Positions 33,362 through 41,087 of a stretch of DNA of 64,000 bases are shown here, piece after piece (within the stretch, counting starts at the first letter, position 1; the number at the start of each line of letters is the position of its first letter). The translations under genes were made by a program, and so were the position numbers. The notes under the pieces are model-generated. The model did not search any database. It worked only from the letters and a program-made list of their open reading frames with translations, and was not told the DNA's origin. This DNA comes from Rhizobiaceae bacterium (GTDB lineage Bacteria; Pseudomonadota; Alphaproteobacteria; Rhizobiales; Rhizobiaceae): NCBI GenBank assembly GCA_028279875.1, contig JANQMU010000034.1, forward strand, positions 1 to 64,000, in the 5' to 3' direction.

Positions 33362-33973
33362 CTAGCTGCCGTAGCCGAGTTCGGCCAGTCGGCGTTCAAT
33401 TGCTTCGCGCTCGGAGGCATCGAAGGCGCGCTGTTCGTCGTTGTGCTCCTCGAACAGGCTTTTGAATTTGGCGCGGGCCTTGTTGATCAGGACACGGCAG
33501 TTTTTCTCCGGCGGCATGGCCAGCAGGGCATTTTCGATTATCTTGGCGTATTTCTGCGAGATCTCCACATGTACCTGCTCATGCTCCTCGACATGGCGGC
33601 TGAGGCCAGCAAGCCCGAAGCGGGTGCGGCTGTCGGCCTTGTTGATCTCGGCCCAGCGCGGCAGGGTCACCTTCAGTTCCAGCAGCACATCGGCGGATTC
33701 GATCCGGCACTGCCCGTCCTTGCGCACCGTCCGCACTTTCGGGGTCATGCGGGTTTCCGTCGTTCCGATCGCATGGCCGTCCTGTGGGCCGCGAATGGCG
33801 ATCTGCTGGTTGATCTGCTCAACCGTGGTGCCGGGGACATTGTAATAGACCGTGGTGACGCCGGGCTTGGTGCTCGTGCATGCGGACAGGACCGACAGGC
33901 TGACCGTCAGCGCGCCGGCGGTTATCCAGGCGCGGACTTTCGGTTTCCTCAGTCGTGTTGAAGGCAGGGGCAT
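33362..33973 (-). CDS. DUF922 family lipoprotein, putative zinc metallopeptidase
   Basis: 203 residues from the ATG at 33973 (GAGG 7 bases upstream). The N-terminus is a lipoprotein signal (ALTVSLSVLSAC lipobox, Cys at about 32). The DUF922 domain follows, with the metallopeptidase-like motif HVEEHEQVH (HExxH) near residues 128-136. It is expected in the periplasm, anchored to the membrane. The substrate is unknown. The C-terminal EHNDEQRAFDASEREAIERRL is a polar helix. Confidence 0.8.
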   Translation of the reverse strand: MPLPSTRLRKPKVRAWITAGALTVSLSVLSACTSTKPGVTTVYYNVPGTTVEQINQQIAIRGPQDGHAIGTTETRMTPKVRTVRKDGQCRIESADVLLELKVTLPRWAEINKADSRTRFGLAGLSRHVEEHEQVHVEISQKYAKIIENALLAMPPEKNCRVLINKARAKFKSLFEEHNDEQRAFDASEREAIERRLAELGYGS

Positions 33974-34234
33974 AATGGAACCTCGGTCTCCCTGTCTGGC
34001 CGCCCGATGATCGCATTCGATATTGGGCACAATGGGATGATTAGACAATGGCAAAAATAGGGTCGGGCGGATTTACGCGGCAGTTGGCCGGTTTCAAGCG
34101 ATTGAATTCGTCCCGATCGTCAAAAAATGGTGCAAAGAAATGAACGAGCGTTTATATATTGACCCCATAGGCGCCTGCGGCTCCGGCCGGCTCAGGCGAA
34201 TCAGTCGTTGCCGATGGTGTCAGGGAGGTTGACC

Positions 34235-35398
34235 ATGGATGCGGTTGTGGATGCGTTGGAGGAGCGTTTCAGCCTGACGGACGAACAGCGGGCCATGCAG
34301 GATATGGTGGCCGCCTTTGCGGCCGACCGGGTCGCGCCCAAGGCGATCGAATGGGATCAGGCCAGGCACTTTCCGGTCGATGTGATTCGGGAAACGGCGC
34401 CGCTCGGGCTTGGCGGCATCTATGTCGGCGACGATGTCGGCGGCTCGGCGCTCGGCCGCCTCGATGCGGTCGTCATATTCGAGGCGCTGGCCAAGGCCTG
34501 CCCGGCTTTTTCCAGCTTCATCTCGATCCACAATATGGCGGCGTGGATGATCGATTCCTTCGGCAGTGAGGAACAGCGGCAGCGCATGCTGCCGAAGCTT
34601 ATGTCTATGGAGGAGATCGCCAGCTACTGCCTGACGGAGCCCGGTTCCGGTTCGGATGCGGCGGCAATGAAGACACGGGCGGTGCGCGACGGAGATGTCT
34701 ATGTGGTGAACGGCACCAAGCAGTTCATATCGGGCGCCGGGATGAATGACATCTATGTCACGATGGTCAAGACCGGCGACGAGGGCGCCGCTGGCGTCTC
34801 GACCCTGGTGATCCCCAGGGATGCGCCGGGAATTTCCTTCGGGGCGCCGGAATCGAAAATGGGCTGGCACATCCAGCCGACCGCCCAGGTGGTGTTCGAC
34901 GATTGCCGGGTTCCGGTGGAAAACCGGATCGGCGAGGAGGGCATGGGGTTCAGGATCGCGATGGCCGGGCTCGATGGCGGCCGGCTGAATATTGCGGCCT
35001 GCTCGCTGGGCGGCGCCCAGTCCGCCTTCGAAAAGGCGCTGGACTACACTGCCGAGCGGCAGGCTTTCGGCAAGCCGATCAACCAGTTCCAGGGATTGCA
35101 ATTCAAGATGGCGGATATGGCGACGAGCCTGGAGGCGGCGCGGCTGATCCTCTATGCTGCTGCCGACAAGCTTGACCGCAAGGCCTATGATGCCGGCAAA
35201 TGGTCGGCCATGGCCAAGAGATTCGTCACCGATGCGGGTTTCGAGATCGCCAATGATGCCTTGCAGCTTTTCGGCGGCTACGGCTATCTCGCCGATTACG
35301 GTGTCGAGAAACTGGTGCGGGATCTGCGTGTCCACCAGATTCTCGAGGGCACCAACGAGATCATGCGGGTCATCATCGCCAGAAGCCTGACGCGATAA
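34235..35398 (+). CDS. Acyl-CoA dehydrogenase, isobutyryl-CoA dehydrogenase-like
   Basis: 387 residues from the ATG at 34235, preceded by GGGAGG. Family signatures are SYCLTEPGSGSDAAAM, the QAFGKPINQFQGLQFKMADM stretch and the C-terminal LQLFGGYGYLADYGVEKLVRDLRVHQILEGTNEIMR containing the catalytic Glu. FAD-dependent alpha,beta-desaturation of a branched short-chain acyl-CoA is expected. The 3-hydroxyisobutyrate dehydrogenase gene 33 bases downstream makes isobutyryl-CoA, in valine breakdown, the likeliest substrate. Confidence 0.9.
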   Translation: MDAVVDALEERFSLTDEQRAMQDMVAAFAADRVAPKAIEWDQARHFPVDVIRETAPLGLGGIYVGDDVGGSALGRLDAVVIFEALAKACPAFSSFISIHNMAAWMIDSFGSEEQRQRMLPKLMSMEEIASYCLTEPGSGSDAAAMKTRAVRDGDVYVVNGTKQFISGAGMNDIYVTMVKTGDEGAAGVSTLVIPRDAPGISFGAPESKMGWHIQPTAQVVFDDCRVPVENRIGEEGMGFRIAMAGLDGGRLNIAACSLGGAQSAFEKALDYTAERQAFGKPINQFQGLQFKMADMATSLEAARLILYAAADKLDRKAYDAGKWSAMAKRFVTDAGFEIANDALQLFGGYGYLADYGVEKLVRDLRVHQILEGTNEIMRVIIARSLTR

Positions 35399-35431
35399 TT
35401 TCGGCCGCTGTCTGCAGGGAGAAACGGGTTC

Positions 35432-36325
35432 ATGGGCAACATTGCATTTATCGGCCTCGGCAATATGGGCAATCCCATGGCCGCCAATCTGGTCAAGGCC
35501 GGGCTGTCGGTCAGCGGATTCGATCTTGTGCAGGACAATCTGGACGAGGCGCGGAGCGCCGGGGTGACGATTGCCGATTCGGGCCGGCAGGCGGTCGAGG
35601 GCGCCGGGATCGTCATCACCATGCTGCCGGCCGGTGCCCATGTGGTGTCCGTCTATAGCGAGCTGGTTCCGGCTGCTGATCCCGGAACGCTGTTCATCGA
35701 CTGTTCGACGATCGATGTGGAAAGCGCGCGCCGGGCCCATAAGCTGGCAGCCGATCATCAGATGCTGTCGGTCGACGCACCGGTTTCGGGTGGCGTCGGA
35801 GGCGCTGCGGCCGGGACACTGACCTTCATGGCCGGCGGATCGAAGGAGGCCTTTGAACAGGCCGAACCGATCCTCGACCCGATGGCCGGGCGCATCGTGC
35901 ATTGCGGCGATGCGGCGGCCGGGCAGGCTGCGAAAATCTGCAACAACATGATCCTCGGCATATCGATGATCGGTGTCGGCGAGGCGTTCGTGCTGGCCGA
36001 GAAGCTCGGCCTGTCGCACCAGGCACTGTTTGACGTAGCCTCGACGTCGTCGGGGCAATGCTGGTCGATCAACACCTATTGCCCGGTTCCAGGTCCCGTG
36101 CCGACATCGCCGGCCAACAATGACTACAAGCCGGGATTTGCCGCCGCCCTGATGCTGAAGGATTTGAAACTCGCGCAAGAGGCCGCACAGTCTTCCGGCG
36201 CCGTCACGCCGCTGGGCGCCAGCGCCATGCAGCTCTATGCTTTGTTCAATGCGGCGGGCGGCGAGGCGACCGATTTTTCGGGAATAATAAACTTCTTGCG
36301 CGGGCAAGTAAAAAAAGACGAATAA
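35432..36325 (+). CDS. mmsB: 3-Hydroxyisobutyrate dehydrogenase
   Basis: 297 residues. The N-terminal Rossmann fold begins FIGLGNMGNPMAANLVKAG. The beta-hydroxyacid dehydrogenase signature is followed by the substrate-binding DAPVSGGVGGAAAGTL and the catalytic-Lys region GQAAKICNNMILGISM. C-terminal GYxxGF-type residues appear as NDYKPGFAAALMLKDL. It oxidises 3-hydroxyisobutyrate to methylmalonate semialdehyde in valine catabolism and is co-transcribed with the acyl-CoA dehydrogenase gene. Confidence 0.93.
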   Translation: MGNIAFIGLGNMGNPMAANLVKAGLSVSGFDLVQDNLDEARSAGVTIADSGRQAVEGAGIVITMLPAGAHVVSVYSELVPAADPGTLFIDCSTIDVESARRAHKLAADHQMLSVDAPVSGGVGGAAAGTLTFMAGGSKEAFEQAEPILDPMAGRIVHCGDAAAGQAAKICNNMILGISMIGVGEAFVLAEKLGLSHQALFDVASTSSGQCWSINTYCPVPGPVPTSPANNDYKPGFAAALMLKDLKLAQEAAQSSGAVTPLGASAMQLYALFNAAGGEATDFSGIINFLRGQVKKDE

Positions 36326-36661
36326 ATTGCCAAATTTAGGTTTGATTAAGGTCTCAATAACGGTCCGGTAACACTATTCGTCTAGAACGGATTGCGCGGC
36401 GGGGAACACCGCCGACTGCTCCGGATCAGGTCACGCGTACCGGAGTATCGCGATCTTCGTGCGTATTACGAAGAGGTCATGGGTTCAGTGACCACACCGC
36501 GCTGAGGGCGACCCGAAGCGCGGTTATCGCATATCCGAAGCCCGGTTTCGCGGTGCTCAAACTCCTCAGTTCCTTCTTTCGATCCGGTCCTGCCAACGGC
36601 AAATCAATGTCTTTGGGTTTTCGCCCCTATGCAGCCATTTGCGACGGTGATACGCACGGCC
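36326..36661 (+). other. Intergenic region with four consecutive hairpins (candidate structured RNA)
   Basis: 336 bases between mmsB and cobQ. Four perfect stems follow one another: GGCGG/CCGCC (36398-36402 with 36409-36413), CTCCGG/CCGGAG (36419-36424 with 36440-36445), TCTTCGT/ACGAAGA (36454-36460 with 36468-36474) and CCGCGCT/AGCGCGG (36497-36503 with 36517-36523). No protein-coding frame fits. It could be a small RNA or a structured leader of cobQ. It lacks the conserved elements of a cobalamin riboswitch. Confidence 0.45.
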
Positions 36662-38119
36662 ATGGCGAAGGCGATCATGCTTCAGGGAACAGGGTCCGAT
36701 GTCGGCAAGACCGTGCTGGCGGCGGGGCTGTGCCGGCTGGCAGCCAATCGTGGGTTGGCGGTGCGTCCCTTCAAGCCGCAGAACATGTCCAACAATGCCG
36801 CCGTCGCCGAGGATGGCGGCGAGATCGGACGGGCGCAGTGGCTTCAGGCCATGGCTTGCCGGGTGCCGTCTTCGGTGCATATGAATCCGGTCCTGCTCAA
36901 GCCGCAGTCCGAGATGGGCTCCCAGATCATTGTGCAGGGACGCGTCTGGGGGCAGGCGGCAGGCCGCGACTACCAGTCGGTCAAGGGACGGCTTCTGGAT
37001 GCCGTCATGGAGAGCTGGCAAACCGTCAGTGCTGAGGCCGATCTCGTCATCGTCGAGGGAGCCGGGTCACCGGCGGAGATCAATCTACGGGCCCATGATA
37101 TCGCCAATATGGGCTTTGCGACCCGCGCCAAGGTGCCGGTCATCCTTGTCGGCGATATCGACCGGGGCGGCGTGATTGCATCGCTGGTGGGTACGCACGC
37201 CATTCTGCCGGAGCCGGACCGCCGGATGATTCGCGGCTATCTGATCAACAAGTTTCGCGGCGATGTCTCGCTGTTCGACGACGGTCTGGCGGAAATCGGA
37301 AACCATACCGGCTGGCCCTGTTTCGGCGTCATTCCCTGGCTGAAGGAGGCGCGGCGCCTGCCGGCCGAGGATTCCGTCGTTCTGGACAAGGTGATGCGCG
37401 GTGACGGCGCCGCGCTGAAAATCGCCGTGCCCATCTTGAACCGAATCGCCAATTTCGACGATTTCGATCCTCTGGCGGCGGAGCCGGATGTCGATCTGGT
37501 CATGGTGCATCCGGGCGAGGCGCTGCCTGCCGATGCGGGACTGGTGATTCTCCCGGGCTCGAAATCGACCATTTCCGATCTGGAGATCTTCCGGCAGCAG
37601 GGCTGGGACGTCGATCTGGCGGCCCATGTCAGGCGCGGCGGCCATGTGCTCGGCCTTTGCGGCGGCTACCAGATGCTCGGGCGTTCGGTTCGCGATCCGC
37701 ATCGCATGGAAGGGGACCGCGACGCCGCCGAGGGTCTTGGATTGCTGGATATCGAGACGATCATGGAACCGGCGAAAACGGTCCGCAATGTCGAGGCCGA
37801 AGGCCTCGTTCACAAGGTCGGACTCAGCGGCTATGAAATCCACATCGGCCACACGGAAGGTCCGGATTGCATGCGTCCCTTCGCTCAAATCAACGGACGG
37901 CCGGATGGCGCGGTTTCCGCCGACGGCCGGATCGTCGGAACCTATCTGCACGGCATTTTCGCCAGCGATGCGTTTCGCGCACGCTATCTGCAGAGCCTTG
38001 GCCTGACAGGCGGGACGCAGAGTTACCGCCAGGATGTCGACAGGGCGCTCGATGCGATTGCTGGGCGCTTGGCGGGTTTGATCAGTGACGATTTTCCGGT
38101 GCTCGGCAATGCCGGATGA
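36662..38119 (+). CDS. cobQ: Cobyric acid synthase
   Basis: 485 residues from the ATG at 36662 (MAKAIMLQGTGSDVGKT). The N-terminal dethiobiotin-synthetase-like ATPase domain has the P-loop GTGSDVGKT and RPFKPQNMSNNA. The C-terminal class I glutamine amidotransferase domain has the nucleophile Cys in VLGLCGGYQMLG and the catalytic His in GTYLHGIFASDAFR. It amidates carboxylates b, d, e and g of adenosylcobyrinic a,c-diamide using glutamine and ATP. It is the first gene of the cobalamin region and has its own upstream spacer. Confidence 0.95.
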   Translation: MAKAIMLQGTGSDVGKTVLAAGLCRLAANRGLAVRPFKPQNMSNNAAVAEDGGEIGRAQWLQAMACRVPSSVHMNPVLLKPQSEMGSQIIVQGRVWGQAAGRDYQSVKGRLLDAVMESWQTVSAEADLVIVEGAGSPAEINLRAHDIANMGFATRAKVPVILVGDIDRGGVIASLVGTHAILPEPDRRMIRGYLINKFRGDVSLFDDGLAEIGNHTGWPCFGVIPWLKEARRLPAEDSVVLDKVMRGDGAALKIAVPILNRIANFDDFDPLAAEPDVDLVMVHPGEALPADAGLVILPGSKSTISDLEIFRQQGWDVDLAAHVRRGGHVLGLCGGYQMLGRSVRDPHRMEGDRDAAEGLGLLDIETIMEPAKTVRNVEAEGLVHKVGLSGYEIHIGHTEGPDCMRPFAQINGRPDGAVSADGRIVGTYLHGIFASDAFRARYLQSLGLTGGTQSYRQDVDRALDAIAGRLAGLISDDFPVLGNAG

Positions 38120-38164
38120 AAGGTCTTCGGGTCGCGATAAGGCCGGTATGGGGCGTCATCGCGA

Positions 38165-38194
38165 TTGACAGCGGCAAGATGAAGAGCCTATCAA
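38165..38194 (+). promoter_or_regulatory. Probable sigma-70 promoter of the cbtB-cobO operon
   Basis: TTGACA at 38165-38170 matches the -35 consensus. CTATCA (38188-38193), or TATCAA one base later, lies 17-18 bases downstream as the -10 element. Transcription would start around 38200, just before the cobalamin riboswitch. Confidence 0.6.
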
Positions 38195-38206
38195 CCAAGG
38201 TACGAA

Positions 38207-38525
38207 TGGTCCCGACGGGCGAAGCCCGAAGGATCAAATGGGAATGCGAAGAGTGGACCCAAACCGGGCACTTTGATCGCAGCCGACCCCGCGACTGTAG
38301 AGCGGATCGGCATTCTCGCAGGCTGATATTCGGTCACCCATCGGTGGGGACCGTATTAAGGCCGAAGCCACTGAAGTGGCGGTGCAATGAACCAGGTGGA
38401 CGCCTCTAGACAATCTGCGAATCGTCCGCTTTTGCACCGCCAATTCCACTTCGGGAAGGTGAGGGAATGCCGGGCAGGTCCAGGACCTGCCGATCCGCGA
38501 GCCAGGAAACCTGCCATTCGTGAAT
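38207..38525 (+). ncRNA. Cobalamin riboswitch
   Basis: Conserved elements occur in the right order: a GGTCCC-GGGCGAAGCCC start, AAATGGGAATGC, the core GACCCCGCGACTGTAGAGCGG (38284-38304), GCCACTG (38367-38373), CGGGAAGG (38452-38459) and the B12 box GAGCCAGGAAACCTGCC (38499-38515). The segment between GCCACTG and GGGAAGG is enlarged by a long stem (GGCGGTGCAA with TTGCACCGCC). It precedes cbtB by about 40 bases and should switch off the cbtB-cbtA-cobP-cobW-cobN-cobO operon when adenosylcobalamin is abundant. Confidence 0.92.
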
Positions 38526-38564
38526 TTGACTGGGATTGTTCCCGAGCCAGACACGGAGGTTGCT

Positions 38565-38741
38565 ATGGCTTTGCAAACGACGACAACGGTTTCTCTTGAT
38601 ATCACACAGCGCATGACACTGGCGGTGGCTTCATTGCTGCTGGGCGTCTTTCTGGTCTATGGCGCAGGGCTCGCGAATTCCGCGGTGCTGCACGATACGG
38701 CCCATGACAGCCGTCATGCCTATGGCTTTCCCTGTCACTGA
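38565..38741 (+). CDS. cbtB: CbtB family cobalt transporter subunit
   Basis: 58 residues from the ATG at 38565 (GGAGG 6 bases upstream). One transmembrane helix (LAVASLLLGVFLVYGAGLAN) is followed by a short His-containing C-terminus (HDTAHDSRHAYGFPCH), the CbtB hallmark and a probable metal site. CbtA and CbtB are B12-regulated proteins predicted to import cobalt. It lies directly under the cobalamin riboswitch and upstream of cbtA. Confidence 0.92.
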   Translation: MALQTTTTVSLDITQRMTLAVASLLLGVFLVYGAGLANSAVLHDTAHDSRHAYGFPCH

Positions 38742-38753
38742 GGGATCAAGCCC

Positions 38754-39494
38754 ATGATTATCAGGTTTTTGCTTGCCGCGATCGTGGCAGGCCTGCTCTC
38801 CGGTGTGCTGATGACGGGTGCACAGGAGCTCAAGGTGACACCGCTGATCCTGCATGCCGAGCAGTATGAGAACGGCGCGCCCGGCGACCAGAGCGCGATG
38901 CGGTCGCTGCCGGCGCTTTCGGTGCTGGCAGAGATGGTTTTACCCGTCTCTAAGGCCCACGCCCATGGCGATGGGCATGAGGAGGGGGGCATCCTCTTCG
39001 GCCTTGACCGGTTTGGTGGCACGCTGATGGCCAATCTCGTGACGGGGGTCGGTTTCGGCCTTCTGCTGTTCGCGGCCAGCCTCATTACCGGCGTTTCGAT
39101 CACGCTCAGGAACGGCGTTCTGTGGGGCGCTGCAGGCTGGCTGGCATTTCAGTTCCTGCCGGCGATCGGCTTGCCGCCGGAACTGCCCGGATTTCCTGCA
39201 GCCGATCTCCACGACCGCCAGGCCTGGTGGATGGCCACGGTGGTCCTGTCGGCCAGCGGCCTTTATTTCCTGGTGCTGAGACCGGAAATCTGGGCCAAGG
39301 TCCTCGGCGTTGTGGTCATCGCCGCGCCGCAACTCTATGGCGCGCCGCAGCCGACGGACATCGCCAGCGATGTGCCGGCCCTGCTGGGCGCCGAGTTCGC
39401 GGTGGCCGCGTTGGCGACCACGGCGTTTTTCTGGGTGGTGCTCGGCCTGATGCTCGGCGGTGCGGTGGATCGTGCCGGTCGGGCGGCGGGATGA
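38754..39494 (+). CDS. cbtA: CbtA family cobalt transporter
   Basis: 246 residues with five or six membrane helices ([20 protein letters not shown] at the N-terminus). A His-rich loop ([17 protein letters not shown]) near residue 65 suits metal binding. It is the predicted permease for cobalt working with CbtB; the family is defined by its riboswitch control and cob-cluster context. Its stop overlaps the cobP start (ATGA). Confidence 0.92.
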   Translation: MIIRFLLAAIVAGLLSGVLMTGAQELKVTPLILHAEQYENGAPGDQSAMRSLPALSVLAEMVLPVSKAHAHGDGHEEGGILFGLDRFGGTLMANLVTGVGFGLLLFAASLITGVSITLRNGVLWGAAGWLAFQFLPAIGLPPELPGFPAADLHDRQAWWMATVVLSASGLYFLVLRPEIWAKVLGVVVIAAPQLYGAPQPTDIASDVPALLGAEFAVAALATTAFFWVVLGLMLGGAVDRAGRAAG

Positions 39495-40015
39495 CGTCGG
39501 CGGGACCGGGCTGCACTTTTGTTTTCGGCGGTGCACGCTCCGGTAAATCGGTCTTTGCCGAACGGTTGGTCGAGGCATCCGGCCTGTCGCCTGCCTATGT
39601 GGCGACTGGCCGATGCCTCGACGGCGAGATGGAAAGCCGGGTCCTTGCGCACAGGGCCCGGCGAGGGTCTCACTGGACAACGGTCGAGGAACCGCTCGAT
39701 CTGACCGCGGCACTGACACGCCTGGCAAGAGACGACCGGGCCATCCTGGTCGATTGCCTGACGTTGTGGGTGACGAATCTGATGCTCGAGGAACGCGATG
39801 TGAAGGCCGAATCGCGTGCCCTCGTGGATTGTCTGACCGAACTTCCGGGCGCCGTGGTTCTGGTCTCAAACGAGGTCGGCCTTGGCATCGTGCCGGACAA
39901 TGCCATGGCCCGCGATTTTCGCGATCATGCGGGCGATCTGCACCAGGCCGTTGCCGAACGGGCGGATAGTGTTTTTTTTGTCGCGGCCGGGCTGCCGCTG
40001 AAGATGAAGGGTTGA
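39491..40015 (+). CDS. cobP: Bifunctional adenosylcobinamide kinase/guanylyltransferase
   Basis: 174 residues from the ATG at 39491, which overlaps cbtA by four bases. The P-loop is FGGARSGKS, and [10 protein letters not shown] and [13 protein letters not shown] are typical of CobP/CobU. It phosphorylates adenosylcobinamide and transfers GMP to give adenosylcobinamide-GDP, the activated form for nucleotide-loop attachment. The enzyme of the next step (CobV) is not in this window. Confidence 0.95.
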   Translation: MTSAGPGCTFVFGGARSGKSVFAERLVEASGLSPAYVATGRCLDGEMESRVLAHRARRGSHWTTVEEPLDLTAALTRLARDDRAILVDCLTLWVTNLMLEERDVKAESRALVDCLTELPGAVVLVSNEVGLGIVPDNAMARDFRDHAGDLHQAVAERADSVFFVAAGLPLKMKG

Positions 40016-40019
40016 GGAC

Positions 40020-41084
40020 ATGCGGGAACAGAAAATTCCGGCAACGGTGATCACCGGATTTCTGGGCGCGGGCAAGACCACGCTGATCCGGAATCTGCTG
40101 ACCGGCGCCAACGGGAAAAGGATCGCGCTGATCGTCAATGAATTCGGTGATCTCGGCGTTGACGGCGAGGTTCTGAAGGGATGCGGCGCGGAAAACTGCA
40201 CAGAGGACGATATCGTCGAACTGACCAATGGCTGCATCTGCTGCACGGTGGCCGATGATTTCATTCCGACGATGGAAAAGCTGCTGGAGCGCGACCAGCG
40301 CCCGGACCACATCGTCATCGAAACCTCCGGCCTGGCGCTGCCGCAGCCGTTGGTCGCCGCCTTCAACTGGCCTGACATCAAGACCCGGGTCACGGTCGAC
40401 GGTGTGGTCACCGTGGTCGACAGCGCCGCCGTCGCAGCCGGGCGGTTTGCCGACGATCATGAGAAGCTGGACGCGCAGCGCAGGGCTGATGACGCGCTGG
40501 ACCACGAGAGCCCGCTGGAGGAGCTTTTCGAGGATCAGCTGAAGGCTGCCGACCTGATCATCCTCAACAAGGCCGACCTCATCGATGCGACCGGCCTTGA
40601 ATCGGTGCGGGCGCATGTCGGCGAACGGGCGCGCCGCCGTCCGGCCATGGTGAGCGCCCGCAATGGCGAGGTCCCGTCATCCGTTCTGCTGGGCCTCGGG
40701 GTTGGAACCGAAGACGATATCGGCAACCGGAAATCCCATCATGAGATGGAGCATGAGGCCGGTGAAGATCACGATCATGATCATGACGAGTTCGAGAGTT
40801 TTGTCGTGGAAACCGGTTCCGTTGCCGATCCGGCGGCATTCGCCGAGGCGCTGGCCGCCATCATCACCCGCCACGATATCCTGCGCCTGAAGGGGTTCGT
40901 CGACGTGCCGGGCAAGGCCATGCGCTTGCTGTTGCAGGCGGTGGGCGTCCGCATCGACCGGTACTTTGATCGCCTCTGGTCGCCTGACGAAATGCGCGGC
41001 ACCCGGCTTGTGGTCATTGGCCTGCACGATATCGATCAGGCGGCGATCGCGGCGGAAATAGAACAGGCCGCGCGACAGGGGTAG
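40020..41084 (+). CDS. cobW: CobW, GTP-dependent cobalt chaperone
   Basis: 354 residues, a G3E-family P-loop GTPase. It has the Walker A motif GFLGAGKTT (13-21), the metal-binding GCICCT (Cys72, 74, 75) and the guanine-recognition NKAD. A His/Asp/Glu-rich loop (HDHDHDEF) before the C-terminal CobW domain probably collects metal. CobW delivers Co(II) to the CobNST cobaltochelatase. It lies three bases upstream of cobN, matching that role. Confidence 0.95.
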   Translation: MREQKIPATVITGFLGAGKTTLIRNLLTGANGKRIALIVNEFGDLGVDGEVLKGCGAENCTEDDIVELTNGCICCTVADDFIPTMEKLLERDQRPDHIVIETSGLALPQPLVAAFNWPDIKTRVTVDGVVTVVDSAAVAAGRFADDHEKLDAQRRADDALDHESPLEELFEDQLKAADLIILNKADLIDATGLESVRAHVGERARRRPAMVSARNGEVPSSVLLGLGVGTEDDIGNRKSHHEMEHEAGEDHDHDHDEFESFVVETGSVADPAAFAEALAAIITRHDILRLKGFVDVPGKAMRLLLQAVGVRIDRYFDRLWSPDEMRGTRLVVIGLHDIDQAAIAAEIEQAARQG

Positions 41085-41087
41085 CCC

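Noticed and set aside
34220-36307. Minus-strand open frame of about 695 codons across two valine-catabolism genes
   Set aside because: Both genes on the plus strand are full-length and conserved; the antisense frame has low-complexity Arg/His/Gln-rich composition.
36326-36661. Cobalamin riboswitch upstream of cobQ
   Set aside because: The hairpins are present, but none of the conserved elements (GCCACTG, B12 box, CCCCGC-ACTG core) were found.
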